A stretch of DNA of 64,000 nt from CAZSAK01 sp964605155 (GTDB lineage: Bacteria > Pseudomonadota > Gammaproteobacteria > SZUA-140). The stretch covers positions 5,511 to 69,510 of the forward strand of contig CAZSAK010000016.1 of the NCBI GenBank assembly GCA_964605155.1, given 5' to 3'. The notes beneath the pieces were generated by a model, which was given only the letters and a program-made list of their open reading frames with translations, was not told the DNA's origin and searched no databases. The position numbers and the translations under genes were made by a program. Below, piece after piece: positions 1 through 8,013 of this stretch (position 1 is the stretch's first letter; every line of letters begins with the position of its first letter).

Positions 1-298
1 CCGTAAGCCTGGGGACCAGATGGAAAAACTGGAAGACAAAACCGATGGTTTCACGGCGTGTCCGTGCCTGTTCCTCGTCTGTCAGTGACGTCACATCCTT
101 GTTGTCAAGTGTGTAACGTCCTGCAGTAGGCCTGTCCAGTAATCCGATGATATTAAGCAGTGTGGATTTACCCGAACCGGATGGTCCCATGATGGAAAGA
201 TATTCACCTGCCGGCACGTCAAGGTACACCTTGTCCAGGGCGTGTACCTGCTGATCACCGACCTTGAATATACGCTCGATGGCTTCCAGATTGATCAT
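1..298 (-). CDS. ABC transporter ATP-binding protein, MacB/LolD type (partial, runs off left edge)
   Basis: This is the N-terminal 99 codons of an ABC ATPase; the rest lies outside the window. Walker A reads GPSGSGKST at residues 38-46, and the Q-loop region FVFQFFHLV sits close to the edge. The opening MINLEAIERIFKVGDQQVHAL is replaced in most relatives by a similar short strand, typical of the MacB/LolD/FtsE group that energises tripartite export or lipoprotein release. The ATG at 298 overlaps the stop of the upstream adaptor gene as ATGA, so the two are probably translationally coupled. A permease should follow outside the window. The family is clear; the substrate is unknown. Confidence 0.9.
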   Translation of the reverse strand, partial: MINLEAIERIFKVGDQQVHALDKVYLDVPAGEYLSIMGPSGSGKSTLLNIIGLLDRPTAGRYTLDNKDVTSLTDEEQARTRRETIGFVFQFFHLVPRLT

Positions 299-1467
299 TT
301 ACCCGGCATACCCTTACCGGAATCATTTTCAGCCTGCGCTGCAGTTCCGGCTTTGACACCTTCGCGATCGATGGATGTAACTACCTGATCTCCGGCCTGT
401 AGTCCGGAGACTATCTCGGTGTATTTCCAGTTGGACAACCCGGTTTCAACATTACGTTCTTCAAGGGGTTCGCCATCACCGTTGTAGACCAATACCCGGT
501 TGCCCTCCATGATGGCCTCGGTGGGTATGCGCAGGACATCACGATGAATTGCCAGGATGACCTCGACATCGGCACTGTAACCGGGCAACATCTGCTTGAA
601 ATCGCCCGGATTGGCGAAAACTGTTTCGACATCCACCGTGCGCGCCTGTTTTTCAACATCAAGTACATAGGGAGCAATGCGTTGAACGATGCCGGGAAAC
701 GATTTATCGGAAAATGCATCGAGGGTAATTCGTGCATCCATTCCCGGTTTGATTTCAGGTGCATCCACTTCATCTATCGGTGCGGAGATATACAGGCAAC
801 TATCGTCGATCAGATCAACGGCAGGGGGTGTGATCACACCTACCGGTGAGGGCGTGACGAATTCATAGAGTTCACCGTTGATCTTGGCGACTGTTCCCGC
901 GAATGGCGCGCGGAGTATTGTCCTGTCGAGAGTGGCCTGTGCCACGGCCACACGGGATTTACTGACGCTTGCAGTGGCTTTGGCAGCTTCACAACTGGCA
1001 CGTTGTGCCTTCGCATTGGTCTCGGCCTGATCAACACTCTCTTCGGAGGACAATTGCTTGTTAAAGAGCCTGCGTTGACGGATTGCATTGCGTTCAGCCT
1101 CATCGGCCACCAGGCAGGCCTGTTCTGCCTGTGCATTTGAGGCCATTGCTTCGCTCTTTGCGAGTTCCAGTTGTGCGGCAAGGTCGTCATTCCATAATTC
1201 CAACAGGATTTGTTCAGCCTTTACCTGATCCCCTTCATGGACAAGCAATTTTGCGATCTGACCGCCGGTTGTCGGTGCCAGGCCAGCGCGCCTGCATGCC
1301 TTTACCGTCCCGGCCCGGGTGTTGGCAACCGTCGATTCAACGGGGCCCAGTCCAACCTGTTGGATAACGACTGGAAGCGGTTTTTCCCGCGAGAAAAACA
1401 TGAATATGCCGGCTACCAGGAAGATTATGATGATCAGGATTACAATTCGGCGTGTTTTTTTTGTCAT
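295..1467 (-). CDS. HlyD/MacA-family periplasmic adaptor subunit
   Basis: A 390-residue membrane-fusion protein that would link an inner-membrane ABC exporter to an outer-membrane channel. One N-terminal membrane anchor lies at about residues 8-25 (ILIIIIFLVAGIFMFF). It is followed by a first lipoyl half (GGQIAKLLVHEGDQVK, about 67-82), an Ala/Glu-rich coiled-coil hairpin (about 95-185), a second lipoyl half (TILRAPFAGTVAKING) and C-terminal beta-barrel and membrane-proximal domains. The gene precedes and overlaps the ABC ATPase gene by ATGA, so they form one operon. Family assignment is firm. Whether it exports a macrolide, a lipid or a peptide cannot be read from the sequence. Confidence 0.9.
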   Translation of the reverse strand: MTKKTRRIVILIIIIFLVAGIFMFFSREKPLPVVIQQVGLGPVESTVANTRAGTVKACRRAGLAPTTGGQIAKLLVHEGDQVKAEQILLELWNDDLAAQLELAKSEAMASNAQAEQACLVADEAERNAIRQRRLFNKQLSSEESVDQAETNAKAQRASCEAAKATASVSKSRVAVAQATLDRTILRAPFAGTVAKINGELYEFVTPSPVGVITPPAVDLIDDSCLYISAPIDEVDAPEIKPGMDARITLDAFSDKSFPGIVQRIAPYVLDVEKQARTVDVETVFANPGDFKQMLPGYSADVEVILAIHRDVLRIPTEAIMEGNRVLVYNGDGEPLEERNVETGLSNWKYTEIVSGLQAGDQVVTSIDREGVKAGTAAQAENDSGKGMPGK

Positions 1468-1606
1468 CTATAGATACTCGCACAGGTTTGCGTAAATTAC
1501 GGGTTTCATCTTTTGATGTTATGTTTATGATTAATGATACTACAATCGTAAAATATATTAACGATGGTTGGTAATGGTAAATAAACTGCTATAAGGAATT
1601 CAGGAT

Positions 1607-1912
1607 ATGGTGAGAGAAAAAATTTATCCGGGCATCAATAAAGACAAATACTGTGGCATGACACCAACAGGCAATATCATCAAGGATGCGTGGGTGTTCG
1701 GTATTATACCTGAAGAACAGACCTGTGAGGGTTGGAGCTTGTCCCGTATTCAGGCGTTGTATGACAAGGTTTGCGATGCATGGGCACCTTACGGACATCT
1801 GGTCAGTAAATTGCCACAGGATCTCTTCGAACGTCACACCCGGATTTATGACAAAGCTATTAAACAGGCGCGAGAGAAGGGATGGGCCCCGGATGTCGAT
1901 GAAGAAACGTAA
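1607..1912 (+). CDS. conserved-looking hypothetical protein, 101 aa
   Basis: I do not recognise this family with certainty. The product is soluble, with no signal peptide or membrane segment. It is rich in Trp, Tyr and Lys, and has two Cys (YCGMTPTG near residue 15 and EEQTCEGWS near 38). A predicted helical stretch (SRIQALYDKVCDAWAPYG) follows. The ATG lies 6 nt after a GGAATTCAGGATATGG context, a weak ribosome site. The amino-acid composition and the lack of a better frame on either strand favour a real gene. It stands alone, divergent from the adaptor gene and upstream of decayed permease sequence. Confidence 0.6.
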   Translation: MVREKIYPGINKDKYCGMTPTGNIIKDAWVFGIIPEEQTCEGWSLSRIQALYDKVCDAWAPYGHLVSKLPQDLFERHTRIYDKAIKQAREKGWAPDVDEET

Positions 1913-1944
1913 TCTTTCGGAATCCATACGGGTATGGTCGATGA

Positions 1945-2073
1945 AGAGAAAATAAACAGGTTGCCAAGCGCAAGGGTCCTGACAAATGGGCTTATGCAAT
2001 CAGGTTAATCAGTATTATAGGCTGGTTCCTGCTGCTGACCGCCTTATTGTTGGTTGACAGGGCAAGACCGTAG
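1945..2073 (+). pseudogene. fragment encoding a membrane segment (remnant)
   Basis: An open stretch of 43 codons between two stops has no ATG. It encodes KRKGPDKWAYAIRL followed by a hydrophobic segment (ISIIGWFLLLTALLLV) and ends DRARP-stop. This looks like the conserved start of a small membrane protein that has lost its initiation codon or its remainder. It lies directly before the truncated permease, 4 nt away, in a different frame. I infer that this stretch marks a deletion or decay scar. The family is not identified. Confidence 0.4.
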
Positions 2074-2076
2074 ACT

Positions 2077-2472
2077 GTGATTAGTATGATCGCCATTTTT
2101 GCGGTCATCAACGGAGCCTTGATACATATAATCATGGCCTCCAGAATCATCTACGGCATCAGTTACCAGGCTTGGTTACCGTCTTTTATGACCAGGGTCA
2201 ATGTAGTAACCCGCACACCCTTATATGCAACCTCTCTTGTGGTTATATTAGTCCTTGTGTTTGCCTTGTGGTTGCCCGTTGTCACGCTCGCGAGGATTAT
2301 CAGTTTTATCGTGCTGGCGGTTTTTATCATGGTTAATTCAGCCCTGTTGCTGATCAAGCGCCAGGATCCACGCCCCCCGGATATCAGGGTGATATCCGGC
2401 TGGGTGCCGCTGTCGGGCATCGTGACCAGCCTTGGGCTGGTCACATTCGAGATGTATTCACATATCGGATAA
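2077..2472 (+). pseudogene. amino-acid permease (APC family), C-terminal remnant
   Basis: These 131 residues match the last third of APC-superfamily permeases in pattern. There is a helix with NGALIHIIMASRIIYG, the loop TRVNVVTRTPLYAT, then helices ALWLPVVTLARIISFIV and VLAVFIMVNSALLLIKR, a short loop, and a final helix. A whole transporter would have about 430-480 residues and 12 helices. The N-terminal eight or so are absent, and the sequence before position 2077 does not supply them. The GTG at 2077 is simply the first possible codon, with no convincing ribosome site. I call it a 5'-deleted remnant. Confidence 0.65.
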
Positions 2473-2584
2473 TGACTGGAGGAAAGAGCTGGCAGGATCA
2501 AGTCCAGTATCCATCACCACTAATGAATATGTCTGGCAGGACGATATTACATCATATCCTGATAGCGTCCAGTGGATTGTAGCA

Positions 2585-3724
2585 ATGAAGACAGATGTAT
2601 TTGAACATGAAGATGTTTTGCGTGAACTGAATACCAATATCCCGTTACGGGACAAACTGCATTACATTCACAAGCTATTACGCAAGAAGTTCGACTTTAT
2701 TGCCAGGATTGCAGCCACCATCTATGACCCTAAAACTGACCTGTTGAAGACATTCGCGTACAGCAGCGATGACGGTAGTCCGCTTGTCCATTACCAGGCC
2801 AGTCTTTCAGACAGTGGAGCACTTACCGAGATTCTGGAAAAAGGTCGTCCGCGAGTAGTCAATGACCTGGAAATCTATGCCGCGGGAGAGAAGCAACATA
2901 CCAAAAGTATCCAGGCGATTGGTTATCGTTCGAGTTATACCATGCCGATGTATCTGAACGGGACGTTTTTCGGTTTTGTATTCTTCAATTCATATCGCAC
3001 AAACCCCTTCAATCAGGAAGTATTGCATTATCTTGATGTATACGGTCATCTGATTTCCCTGTTGATCATCAACGAGGTTGGTTCGATTCACACTTTACTT
3101 GCAGCACTCAAGACCGCACGCGAGGTGACGCACCATCGTGACGTGGAGACTGGTGCCCACCTCGACCGGATGTCAAGATATGCCCGATTGATCGCCAGGC
3201 AACTGGCGGAGAAATACAACTTCAATGATGAATATATCGAGAATGTTTTTTTGTTCGCACCGTTACACGATATAGGAAAAATCGGTATTCCTGATAGTAT
3301 TTTGTTGAAACCGGGCAAACTCGATGAAGAGGAATTCACCATCATGCAGGGGCATGTTGAAAAGGGCCGGCAAATCATTGATGAAATGCTGGAAAACTTC
3401 GGCCTGGATGGCTTCCATCATGTCGATATACTGCGGAATATTGCCCAGTATCATCATGAGGCGTTGGATGGGTCAGGATATCCGCTGGGACTGCAAGGTG
3501 AGGAGATTCCCATTGAAGCACGGATCATCGCCGTGGCCGACATTTTCGATGCCCTGACCAGTCGGCGACCCTACAAGGAGCCCTGGAGTAATGATGAAGG
3601 TTTCGAGGCATTGCGGCTGTTGGCTGGCAAGAAGCTTGACCGTGAATGTGTCGAGGCACTGATAAACAATCGCAACCAGGTTGAAGAGATTCAGACACGC
3701 TTTAAAGAGGATCACTTCGGCTAG
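2585..3724 (+). CDS. GAF-like sensor with HD-GYP domain (putative cyclic-di-GMP phosphodiesterase)
   Basis: A 379-residue cytoplasmic protein counted from the ATG at 2585. The longer frame from 2432 has no good start and overlaps the permease remnant. Residues about 20-165 look like a GAF sensor domain (DKLHYIHKLLRKKFDF to YGHLISLL). Residues about 175-350 are an HD-GYP domain: HHRDVETGAHLDRMS, the metal-binding HD at 228-229 in LHDIGKIGIPDSIL, the HHE at 290-292, and an intact GYP at 298-300 in DGSGYPLGL. Known HD-GYP proteins hydrolyse cyclic di-GMP, and the key residues here are all present. It stands alone. The signal sensed is unknown. Confidence 0.88.
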   Translation: MKTDVFEHEDVLRELNTNIPLRDKLHYIHKLLRKKFDFIARIAATIYDPKTDLLKTFAYSSDDGSPLVHYQASLSDSGALTEILEKGRPRVVNDLEIYAAGEKQHTKSIQAIGYRSSYTMPMYLNGTFFGFVFFNSYRTNPFNQEVLHYLDVYGHLISLLIINEVGSIHTLLAALKTAREVTHHRDVETGAHLDRMSRYARLIARQLAEKYNFNDEYIENVFLFAPLHDIGKIGIPDSILLKPGKLDEEEFTIMQGHVEKGRQIIDEMLENFGLDGFHHVDILRNIAQYHHEALDGSGYPLGLQGEEIPIEARIIAVADIFDALTSRRPYKEPWSNDEGFEALRLLAGKKLDRECVEALINNRNQVEEIQTRFKEDHFG

Positions 3725-3978
3725 TCCGGGGTTATCGCCGTTTCGGGCTGATTCGGATCACGTCGCTTTATATAAAACAATTACTTAACCCAGGAATCCG
3801 GGATCAGGCAACATACGCTTGTTGCTTGGCCGCCCGACCGGATTGAAGGCTTTCGACCCAGGGATAGTGAAGTCCTTCACAAAATATAACTTATTGGATA
3901 CTAAAGAAAACATAGCGTTTTACCGATATACGAATATATCCGATGAGTCTTCTTTTATCCCAAGGTTTAACAAAAAAG

Positions 3979-4878
3979 ATGAAATATCCCTGGTTACTGA
4001 CTGTCCTGTTATTGTTGTACGTGCACACCACACAGACAGCGGCACTGGATGACGAGTACCTCGTCGAGCACAACTACAACACTGTCGAGATGCTTGATCA
4101 TTGGATCGACGAAGCCGAACAGGGTATTGTGGAAGCACAGTACCAACTGGCCAGAATGCAACTGAGTGGCCAATTGATGTTGCGTGATTACAGCGCTGCA
4201 CGTTACTGGATGGAGCAGGCGGCGGGAGAAGGACACCATGTAGCCCAATATTACCTGGGCGTGCTCTATGAAGAGGGTATAGGAACCGGGCGGGATATTG
4301 CGCGTGCGTTTGATTGGTACCATAAGTCCGCAATGGCCGGATACGCACCCGCTCAATATCAACTTGGTATCTTGTACAGTGAGGGGGTGCTGGTTCCACA
4401 GAATCCGGAAGTCAGCGCATACTGGCACCTGCAGGCGGCTGCGCAGGGTATGCCGGAAGCGCAGTATGATCTCGGCGTGCGTTATCTTAAAGGCAGGGGT
4501 GTACCGCAGAATTATCAGGTTGCAGCCTCATGGCTTGAAAAGGCGGCGCAACATGGTCATGCAGATGCCCTGACCAGCCTGGGAGAATTATATCTTCAAG
4601 GATTCGGGGTTACTCAGGATTATTACAAGGCAATGGAACTGTTTTTCGAGGCTGCCGCGAAGAATCATCCCGAGGCTGAATATCATCTCGGCATGATGTA
4701 TGCCCGAGGCATCGGGGTACTTAAACAAGACGACAAGGCCTGCAAGTGGTTACAAAGGGCTGTTGAGCAGGGGGATGAAAGGGCCCAGCAGGAAATCAGG
4801 TTGATTAGGGAGCGCCAGGTAAAGGAGCGCAGGGAACGGTTTCCAGCACTTTCATCTGATTACAGCCAGCTTGGCTGA
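3979..4878 (+). CDS. exported Sel1-like repeat protein
   Basis: This 299-residue protein starts at the second ATG (3979), which is preceded by AAGG. The upstream ATG at 3943 adds 12 residues and has no ribosome site. A Sec signal peptide (MKYPWLLTVLLLLYVHTTQTAA) precedes about six Sel1 repeats of roughly 36 residues. Typical units are AQYQLARMQLSG, AQYYLGVLYEEGIGTGRD and AEYHLGMMYARGIGV. The C-terminus is charged (RERQVKERRERF). Sel1 repeats form alpha/alpha solenoids used for protein-protein contacts, so it is probably a periplasmic scaffold or regulator. It is followed in the same direction by an exported ankyrin protein, another repeat scaffold. No enzymatic domain is seen. Confidence 0.85.
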   Translation: MKYPWLLTVLLLLYVHTTQTAALDDEYLVEHNYNTVEMLDHWIDEAEQGIVEAQYQLARMQLSGQLMLRDYSAARYWMEQAAGEGHHVAQYYLGVLYEEGIGTGRDIARAFDWYHKSAMAGYAPAQYQLGILYSEGVLVPQNPEVSAYWHLQAAAQGMPEAQYDLGVRYLKGRGVPQNYQVAASWLEKAAQHGHADALTSLGELYLQGFGVTQDYYKAMELFFEAAAKNHPEAEYHLGMMYARGIGVLKQDDKACKWLQRAVEQGDERAQQEIRLIRERQVKERRERFPALSSDYSQLG

Positions 4879-5017
4879 TTAGTCACCTTTCCATCCAATA
4901 CCGTTGATACTGCTGTTCATCCAGTGGAATGTGGTAGGATCTACTACTGCAGCGCTGCTGTTCCACGTCAGGAATACCGCTGTAGCCTGATAATAACAAT
5001 GAATACACATCTTTCCC

Positions 5018-5758
5018 ATGAGCAGCCTGGTTAGAGTTTTGGCCATCCTGGTGGCCGTTTGCTGGTATAGGAGTCTGTTTGCACAGGAAACGAACGCTAT
5101 GGACAACAGGACGCTCAGAATGATCGTGGTATCGTCAAAGGGAGATGTCCAAGGCGTAGAGGAATTGCTGCATGAGGGGATGAACATCGAGAGTACCGAT
5201 GTAGTCGGCAATACACCGTTGATTTTCGCGGCACGTTACGGTCGTCTCGAGGAGGTCCGTTACCTGATCAAGCGGGGGGCAAATGTCAATGCCCGTTCCA
5301 GCACAGGTGGGACACCGTTGCGAGAGGCAGTCAATAAGATGGATCCAGCAACGGTGCGTCTGCTGCTTAATGCGGGTGCTGCCGTTGACACCATGGATAT
5401 GGGCGGCGAAACAGCCGTTTTCTATGCGGTCAGATATGGATACATACCGGCGCTTGAGATGTTGTTGGCACAGGGTGCGAATCCCGATATTGCAGACAAC
5501 CACGGAGATACACCTTTGATCTATGCGATCAGGCAGTCGCCTACACGCCCGGATCATTGGTTACGCATTATCGAACTATTGATCACCCATGGCGCAGATC
5601 CGGCCATTATCAATCAGAAGGGTGAGAATGCCATATGTATCGCACGACGGCAGGGAAAATCAGCCATTTACAATATGCTGATGGATTATGATACCCGGCA
5701 GATCGGGTGTCACGCGCATGCAGGCGATCTGATAGGTGCGGTTGGTAGCAGAGAATAA
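5018..5758 (+). CDS. exported ankyrin-repeat protein
   Basis: A 246-residue protein with an N-terminal signal segment (VRVLAILVAVCWYRSLFA, cleavage likely before QETNA). About five ankyrin repeats follow: NTPLIFAARYGRLEEVRYLI, GTPLREAVNKMDPATVRLLL, ETAVFYAVRYGYIPALEMLL, DTPLIYAIRQSPTRPDHWL and a last degenerate unit with ENAICIARRQGKSAI. The repeat signature (TPL-A-G-ll--GA--) is clear. Exported ankyrin proteins in Proteobacteria are protein-binding scaffolds and are sometimes linked to oxidative-stress enzymes such as catalase. The adjacent Sel1 gene makes a pair of periplasmic scaffold genes, but a joint function is only inferred. Confidence 0.85.
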   Translation: MSSLVRVLAILVAVCWYRSLFAQETNAMDNRTLRMIVVSSKGDVQGVEELLHEGMNIESTDVVGNTPLIFAARYGRLEEVRYLIKRGANVNARSSTGGTPLREAVNKMDPATVRLLLNAGAAVDTMDMGGETAVFYAVRYGYIPALEMLLAQGANPDIADNHGDTPLIYAIRQSPTRPDHWLRIIELLITHGADPAIINQKGENAICIARRQGKSAIYNMLMDYDTRQIGCHAHAGDLIGAVGSRE

Positions 5759-6294
5759 AACGCTCGAGTAGTTGCGCGGCACTCATTAAAAATATCCCAA
5801 TTGCCTGGCAACACTATAATTATTATTTATAACAATGAGATACTGATAATACATAAACTAATTACTTAGATTATGCATAATGCGCGTCATTACATTGCTA
5901 CATCAGGATATTACCTTTTCCAATGAATCGGTGGCCTCATGAAAACAGGGTTGTCTCATCGTATCGGTATGTATCTGTGATTTCCGTATTCAATTTATAA
6001 CGGTTTGTTGTACCATTCTATACCGAGAGTAGGGAGGGATAACCGGAGGAATATATCTTCATATTTCATTGGCCATCACAATAACAAGAAGGCCATGGAT
6101 TTCATTTTGTAACACTTCTTATCTGTATCCCGCACTGTCTGCAGCTGTCGGGTCAGGTGTCGACTATGGATTACACTAGGTGGCCAACGGCCGCTGTTTT
6201 TTTATAATGATTTGGCCTAACTTGCGGAACGTGAATAATGAGCAAAGACGGTTTGTCTTGATGACCGCTGCGGTTTGTATCACTTCGATTTTAC
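5759..6294. other. intergenic gap, no gene seen
   Basis: A 536-base stretch with no convincing coding frame or RNA gene. The first part (5800-5900) is very AT-rich. Around 6178-6207 a short GGCC-AAC-GGCC motif precedes a run of seven T, which is too weak to call a terminator. The two short ATG frames near 6166 and 6238 end within 16 codons and have no ribosome site. It probably holds the promoter of the hydrolase-OsmC gene. Confidence 0.5.
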
Positions 6295-7509
6295 ATGCAA
6301 TCCAAGAGAATCCGGTTTAAAAATAGCAACGGACAGGAACTGGCGGCATATCTGGACCTGCCTGTGGCTGGAAAGCCCCACAGTTATGCAATTTATGCCC
6401 ACTGTTTTACATGTGGCAAAAATCTCAAGATCAGTCATTACATAAGTCGGGCATTGACACAGCATCACATCGCCGTGCTGCGTTTTGATTTCACCGGCAT
6501 CGGGGAGAGTGAAGGTGATTTTTCTCAAACCAATTTTTCGTCCAGCGTCGATGATGTAGTAAGCGCAGCGCGGTTTCTTGATGAAAATTACGAGGGACCA
6601 AAGATCCTGATTGGTCACTCCCTGGGAGGTACAGCTGTGCTGGCCGCCACGCAAGAGATATCTTCCTGCAGGGCAGTCACTATCATTGCTTCTCCCTTTG
6701 AACCGATCCATATCATGGACCACTTTGCCCGGGAGAGGAAAATCATCGAAACAAGAGGTGAGGCAGAGATTACATTAGGTGGCCAGCAATTTATCCTAAA
6801 GAAGCAGTTCCTCGATGACCTGTCTGCCACGGATATGCATGCAGTAATCAGGGAACTCAAATGCCCGCTATTGATCATCCATTCACCCAAGGATGCCACC
6901 GTAGACATAGAGAATGCCGCGCGTATCTATCAGGCTGCACATCACCCCAAGAGTTTTATATCGCTCGATAATGCGGATCATCTGTTATCCCGGAAAGAGG
7001 ATGCCTGTTATTCGGGCACAATGATTGCCGTATGGGCAGGCAGATATCTGTATATCGAGCATCCGCCGGATGAGTCAGGAGCGGCAGGCTATACGGTAAC
7101 CAGTACCGCTGAAGAGGGCTTCTATACAGAGATCGATGCCGATGGGCACAGTATTGTCGCCGATGAACCTGTAAGTGCAGGAGGCACAAACCAGGGAGCA
7201 AGTCCGTATGAGCTGTTATCGGCCTCTCTGGGGGCATGTACGGGTATGACACTACGGATGTATGCTGATCGCAAGGGTTGGCCACTGGAAAGCGTCAATG
7301 TCAGGCTCAAGCATGATAAGATTCATGCCGAGGATTGCGAAAACTGTCCGGAATCCCGTGCCATGATCGATGTTATTACCCGGGAAATCGAACTGATCGG
7401 TGATTTGTCGGAGTCACAGCAAGAACGGCTCCTGGAGATCGCCAGCCGTTGCCCGGTACACCGTACCATGCAGGAAAAGGTTGCGATTACAACACGACTA
7501 ATAAAATAG
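6295..7509 (+). CDS. bifunctional alpha/beta hydrolase / OsmC-family protein
   Basis: A 404-residue fusion. Residues 1-250 are an alpha/beta hydrolase with nucleophile elbow GHSLGG (Ser109), a likely acid Asp200 (SPKDATVD) and His229 (NADHLLS). Residues about 262-404 are an OsmC-type domain with the peroxidatic Cys315 in SLGACTGMTL and the second Cys386 in SRCPVHRT. OsmC/Ohr proteins reduce organic hydroperoxides through this Cys pair. The hydrolase half may act on esters or acyl groups released from damaged lipids, which is inference. This two-domain architecture is known in proteobacteria. Both active sites look intact. It has no signal peptide, so it acts in the cytoplasm. Confidence 0.92.
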   Translation: MQSKRIRFKNSNGQELAAYLDLPVAGKPHSYAIYAHCFTCGKNLKISHYISRALTQHHIAVLRFDFTGIGESEGDFSQTNFSSSVDDVVSAARFLDENYEGPKILIGHSLGGTAVLAATQEISSCRAVTIIASPFEPIHIMDHFARERKIIETRGEAEITLGGQQFILKKQFLDDLSATDMHAVIRELKCPLLIIHSPKDATVDIENAARIYQAAHHPKSFISLDNADHLLSRKEDACYSGTMIAVWAGRYLYIEHPPDESGAAGYTVTSTAEEGFYTEIDADGHSIVADEPVSAGGTNQGASPYELLSASLGACTGMTLRMYADRKGWPLESVNVRLKHDKIHAEDCENCPESRAMIDVITREIELIGDLSESQQERLLEIASRCPVHRTMQEKVAITTRLIK

Positions 7510-7548
7510 ATATTGTGAAAAATTGCCATGAACATATCGATCCAGTAT

Positions 7549-7565
7549 TCAAGCCGCGGGCTTGA
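7549..7565 (+). terminator. possible terminator hairpin after the hydrolase-OsmC gene
   Basis: A 7-bp stem TCAAGCC / GGCTTGA with a GCG loop lies 40 nt after the hydrolase-OsmC stop. No T-run follows closely, so termination is uncertain. Confidence 0.35.
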
Positions 7566-7638
7566 TACAAAACCGCTTTAATTCAGGCGCTGAATCCTTT
7601 CTTCACAAGTCCTGTCCAGGAATTTGTCCACTATTACC

Positions 7639-7658
7639 GTGATACTTTTGTGATACTT
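7639..7658. promoter_or_regulatory. tandem 9-bp direct repeat upstream of the Met-rich lipoprotein gene
   Basis: GTGATACTT occurs at 7639-7647 and again at 7650-7658, so the two copies are 11 bp apart, about one helical turn. Extended to 11 bases the copies differ at one position. The pair lies about 80-100 bp upstream of the lipoprotein start. The spacing fits two binding sites for one regulator on the same DNA face. This is inference from position and symmetry only. Confidence 0.35.
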
Positions 7659-7737
7659 CTGTTATGACCCTGAGAACTGTTTACTGTGAAATAGACAAGG
7701 TAAATATTCTTTACAATCTTAATCACAGGAGATCGCG

Positions 7738-7950
7738 ATGTATATAAAATTAATTTCAGGGTTGTTTTCGGGTTTTATACTGTTGTTAGCATTGTCAGTC
7801 GGAGGTTGCGCGACTGATGACATGCATGATGACGGCATGATGATGAAGGAAGACAAGATGATGAAAGACGACAGTATGATGAAGGATAACGGGATGATGA
7901 ATGATGACAAGATGAAGGACGATGAGGGGATGATGAAGGATTCAATGTAG
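7738..7950 (+). CDS. methionine-rich MxKDx pentapeptide-repeat lipoprotein
   Basis: A 70-residue protein with a ribosome site AGGAG 7 nt before the ATG. A lipoprotein signal ends in the lipobox VGGC with Cys24. The mature 47 residues are almost only Met, Lys, Asp and Glu in degenerate 5-residue units such as MMKDD, MMKDN and MKDDE; 14 of the 47 are Met. It matches the pentapeptide MxKDx repeat family in pattern, whose function is unknown. It is convergent with msrA and msrB, which encode exported methionine sulfoxide reductases. I infer that the Met residues could act as an oxidant sink or bind metal such as copper. Neither is shown. Confidence 0.8.
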   Translation: MYIKLISGLFSGFILLLALSVGGCATDDMHDDGMMMKEDKMMKDDSMMKDNGMMNDDKMKDDEGMMKDSM

Positions 7951-7966
7951 GATAGACATGGACATT

Positions 7967-8013
7967 GCCCTCTCCCGTTAGGCGGGAGAGGGCACAATGT
8001 CAGCGAGTTTTTT
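7967..8013 (+). terminator. rho-independent terminator between the lipoprotein gene and msrA
   Basis: An 11-bp GC-rich stem GCCCTCTCCCG (7967-7977) pairs with CGGGAGAGGGC (7983-7993) across a 5-base loop. The pairing extends through ACATT/AATGT after a 2-base bulge, and a T-run lies at 8008-8013. It serves the lipoprotein gene, and the hairpin could also stop msrA transcripts from the other strand. Confidence 0.6.

Noticed and set aside
2432..2584. Upstream extension of the HD-GYP frame
   Set aside because: It overlaps the permease remnant, has no family match, and ATG 2585 starts the protein sensibly.
7840..7948. Repetitive DNA considered as CRISPR or tandem satellite
   Set aside because: Units are degenerate, codon-phased and 15 bases or so, with no spacers; it is a coding repeat.
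7719..7997. Antisense frame with Ser/Phe/Ile repeats over the Met-rich lipoprotein
   Set aside because: It is the complement of the Met-Lys-Asp repeat; the plus strand has ribosome site, lipobox and the MxKDx pattern.
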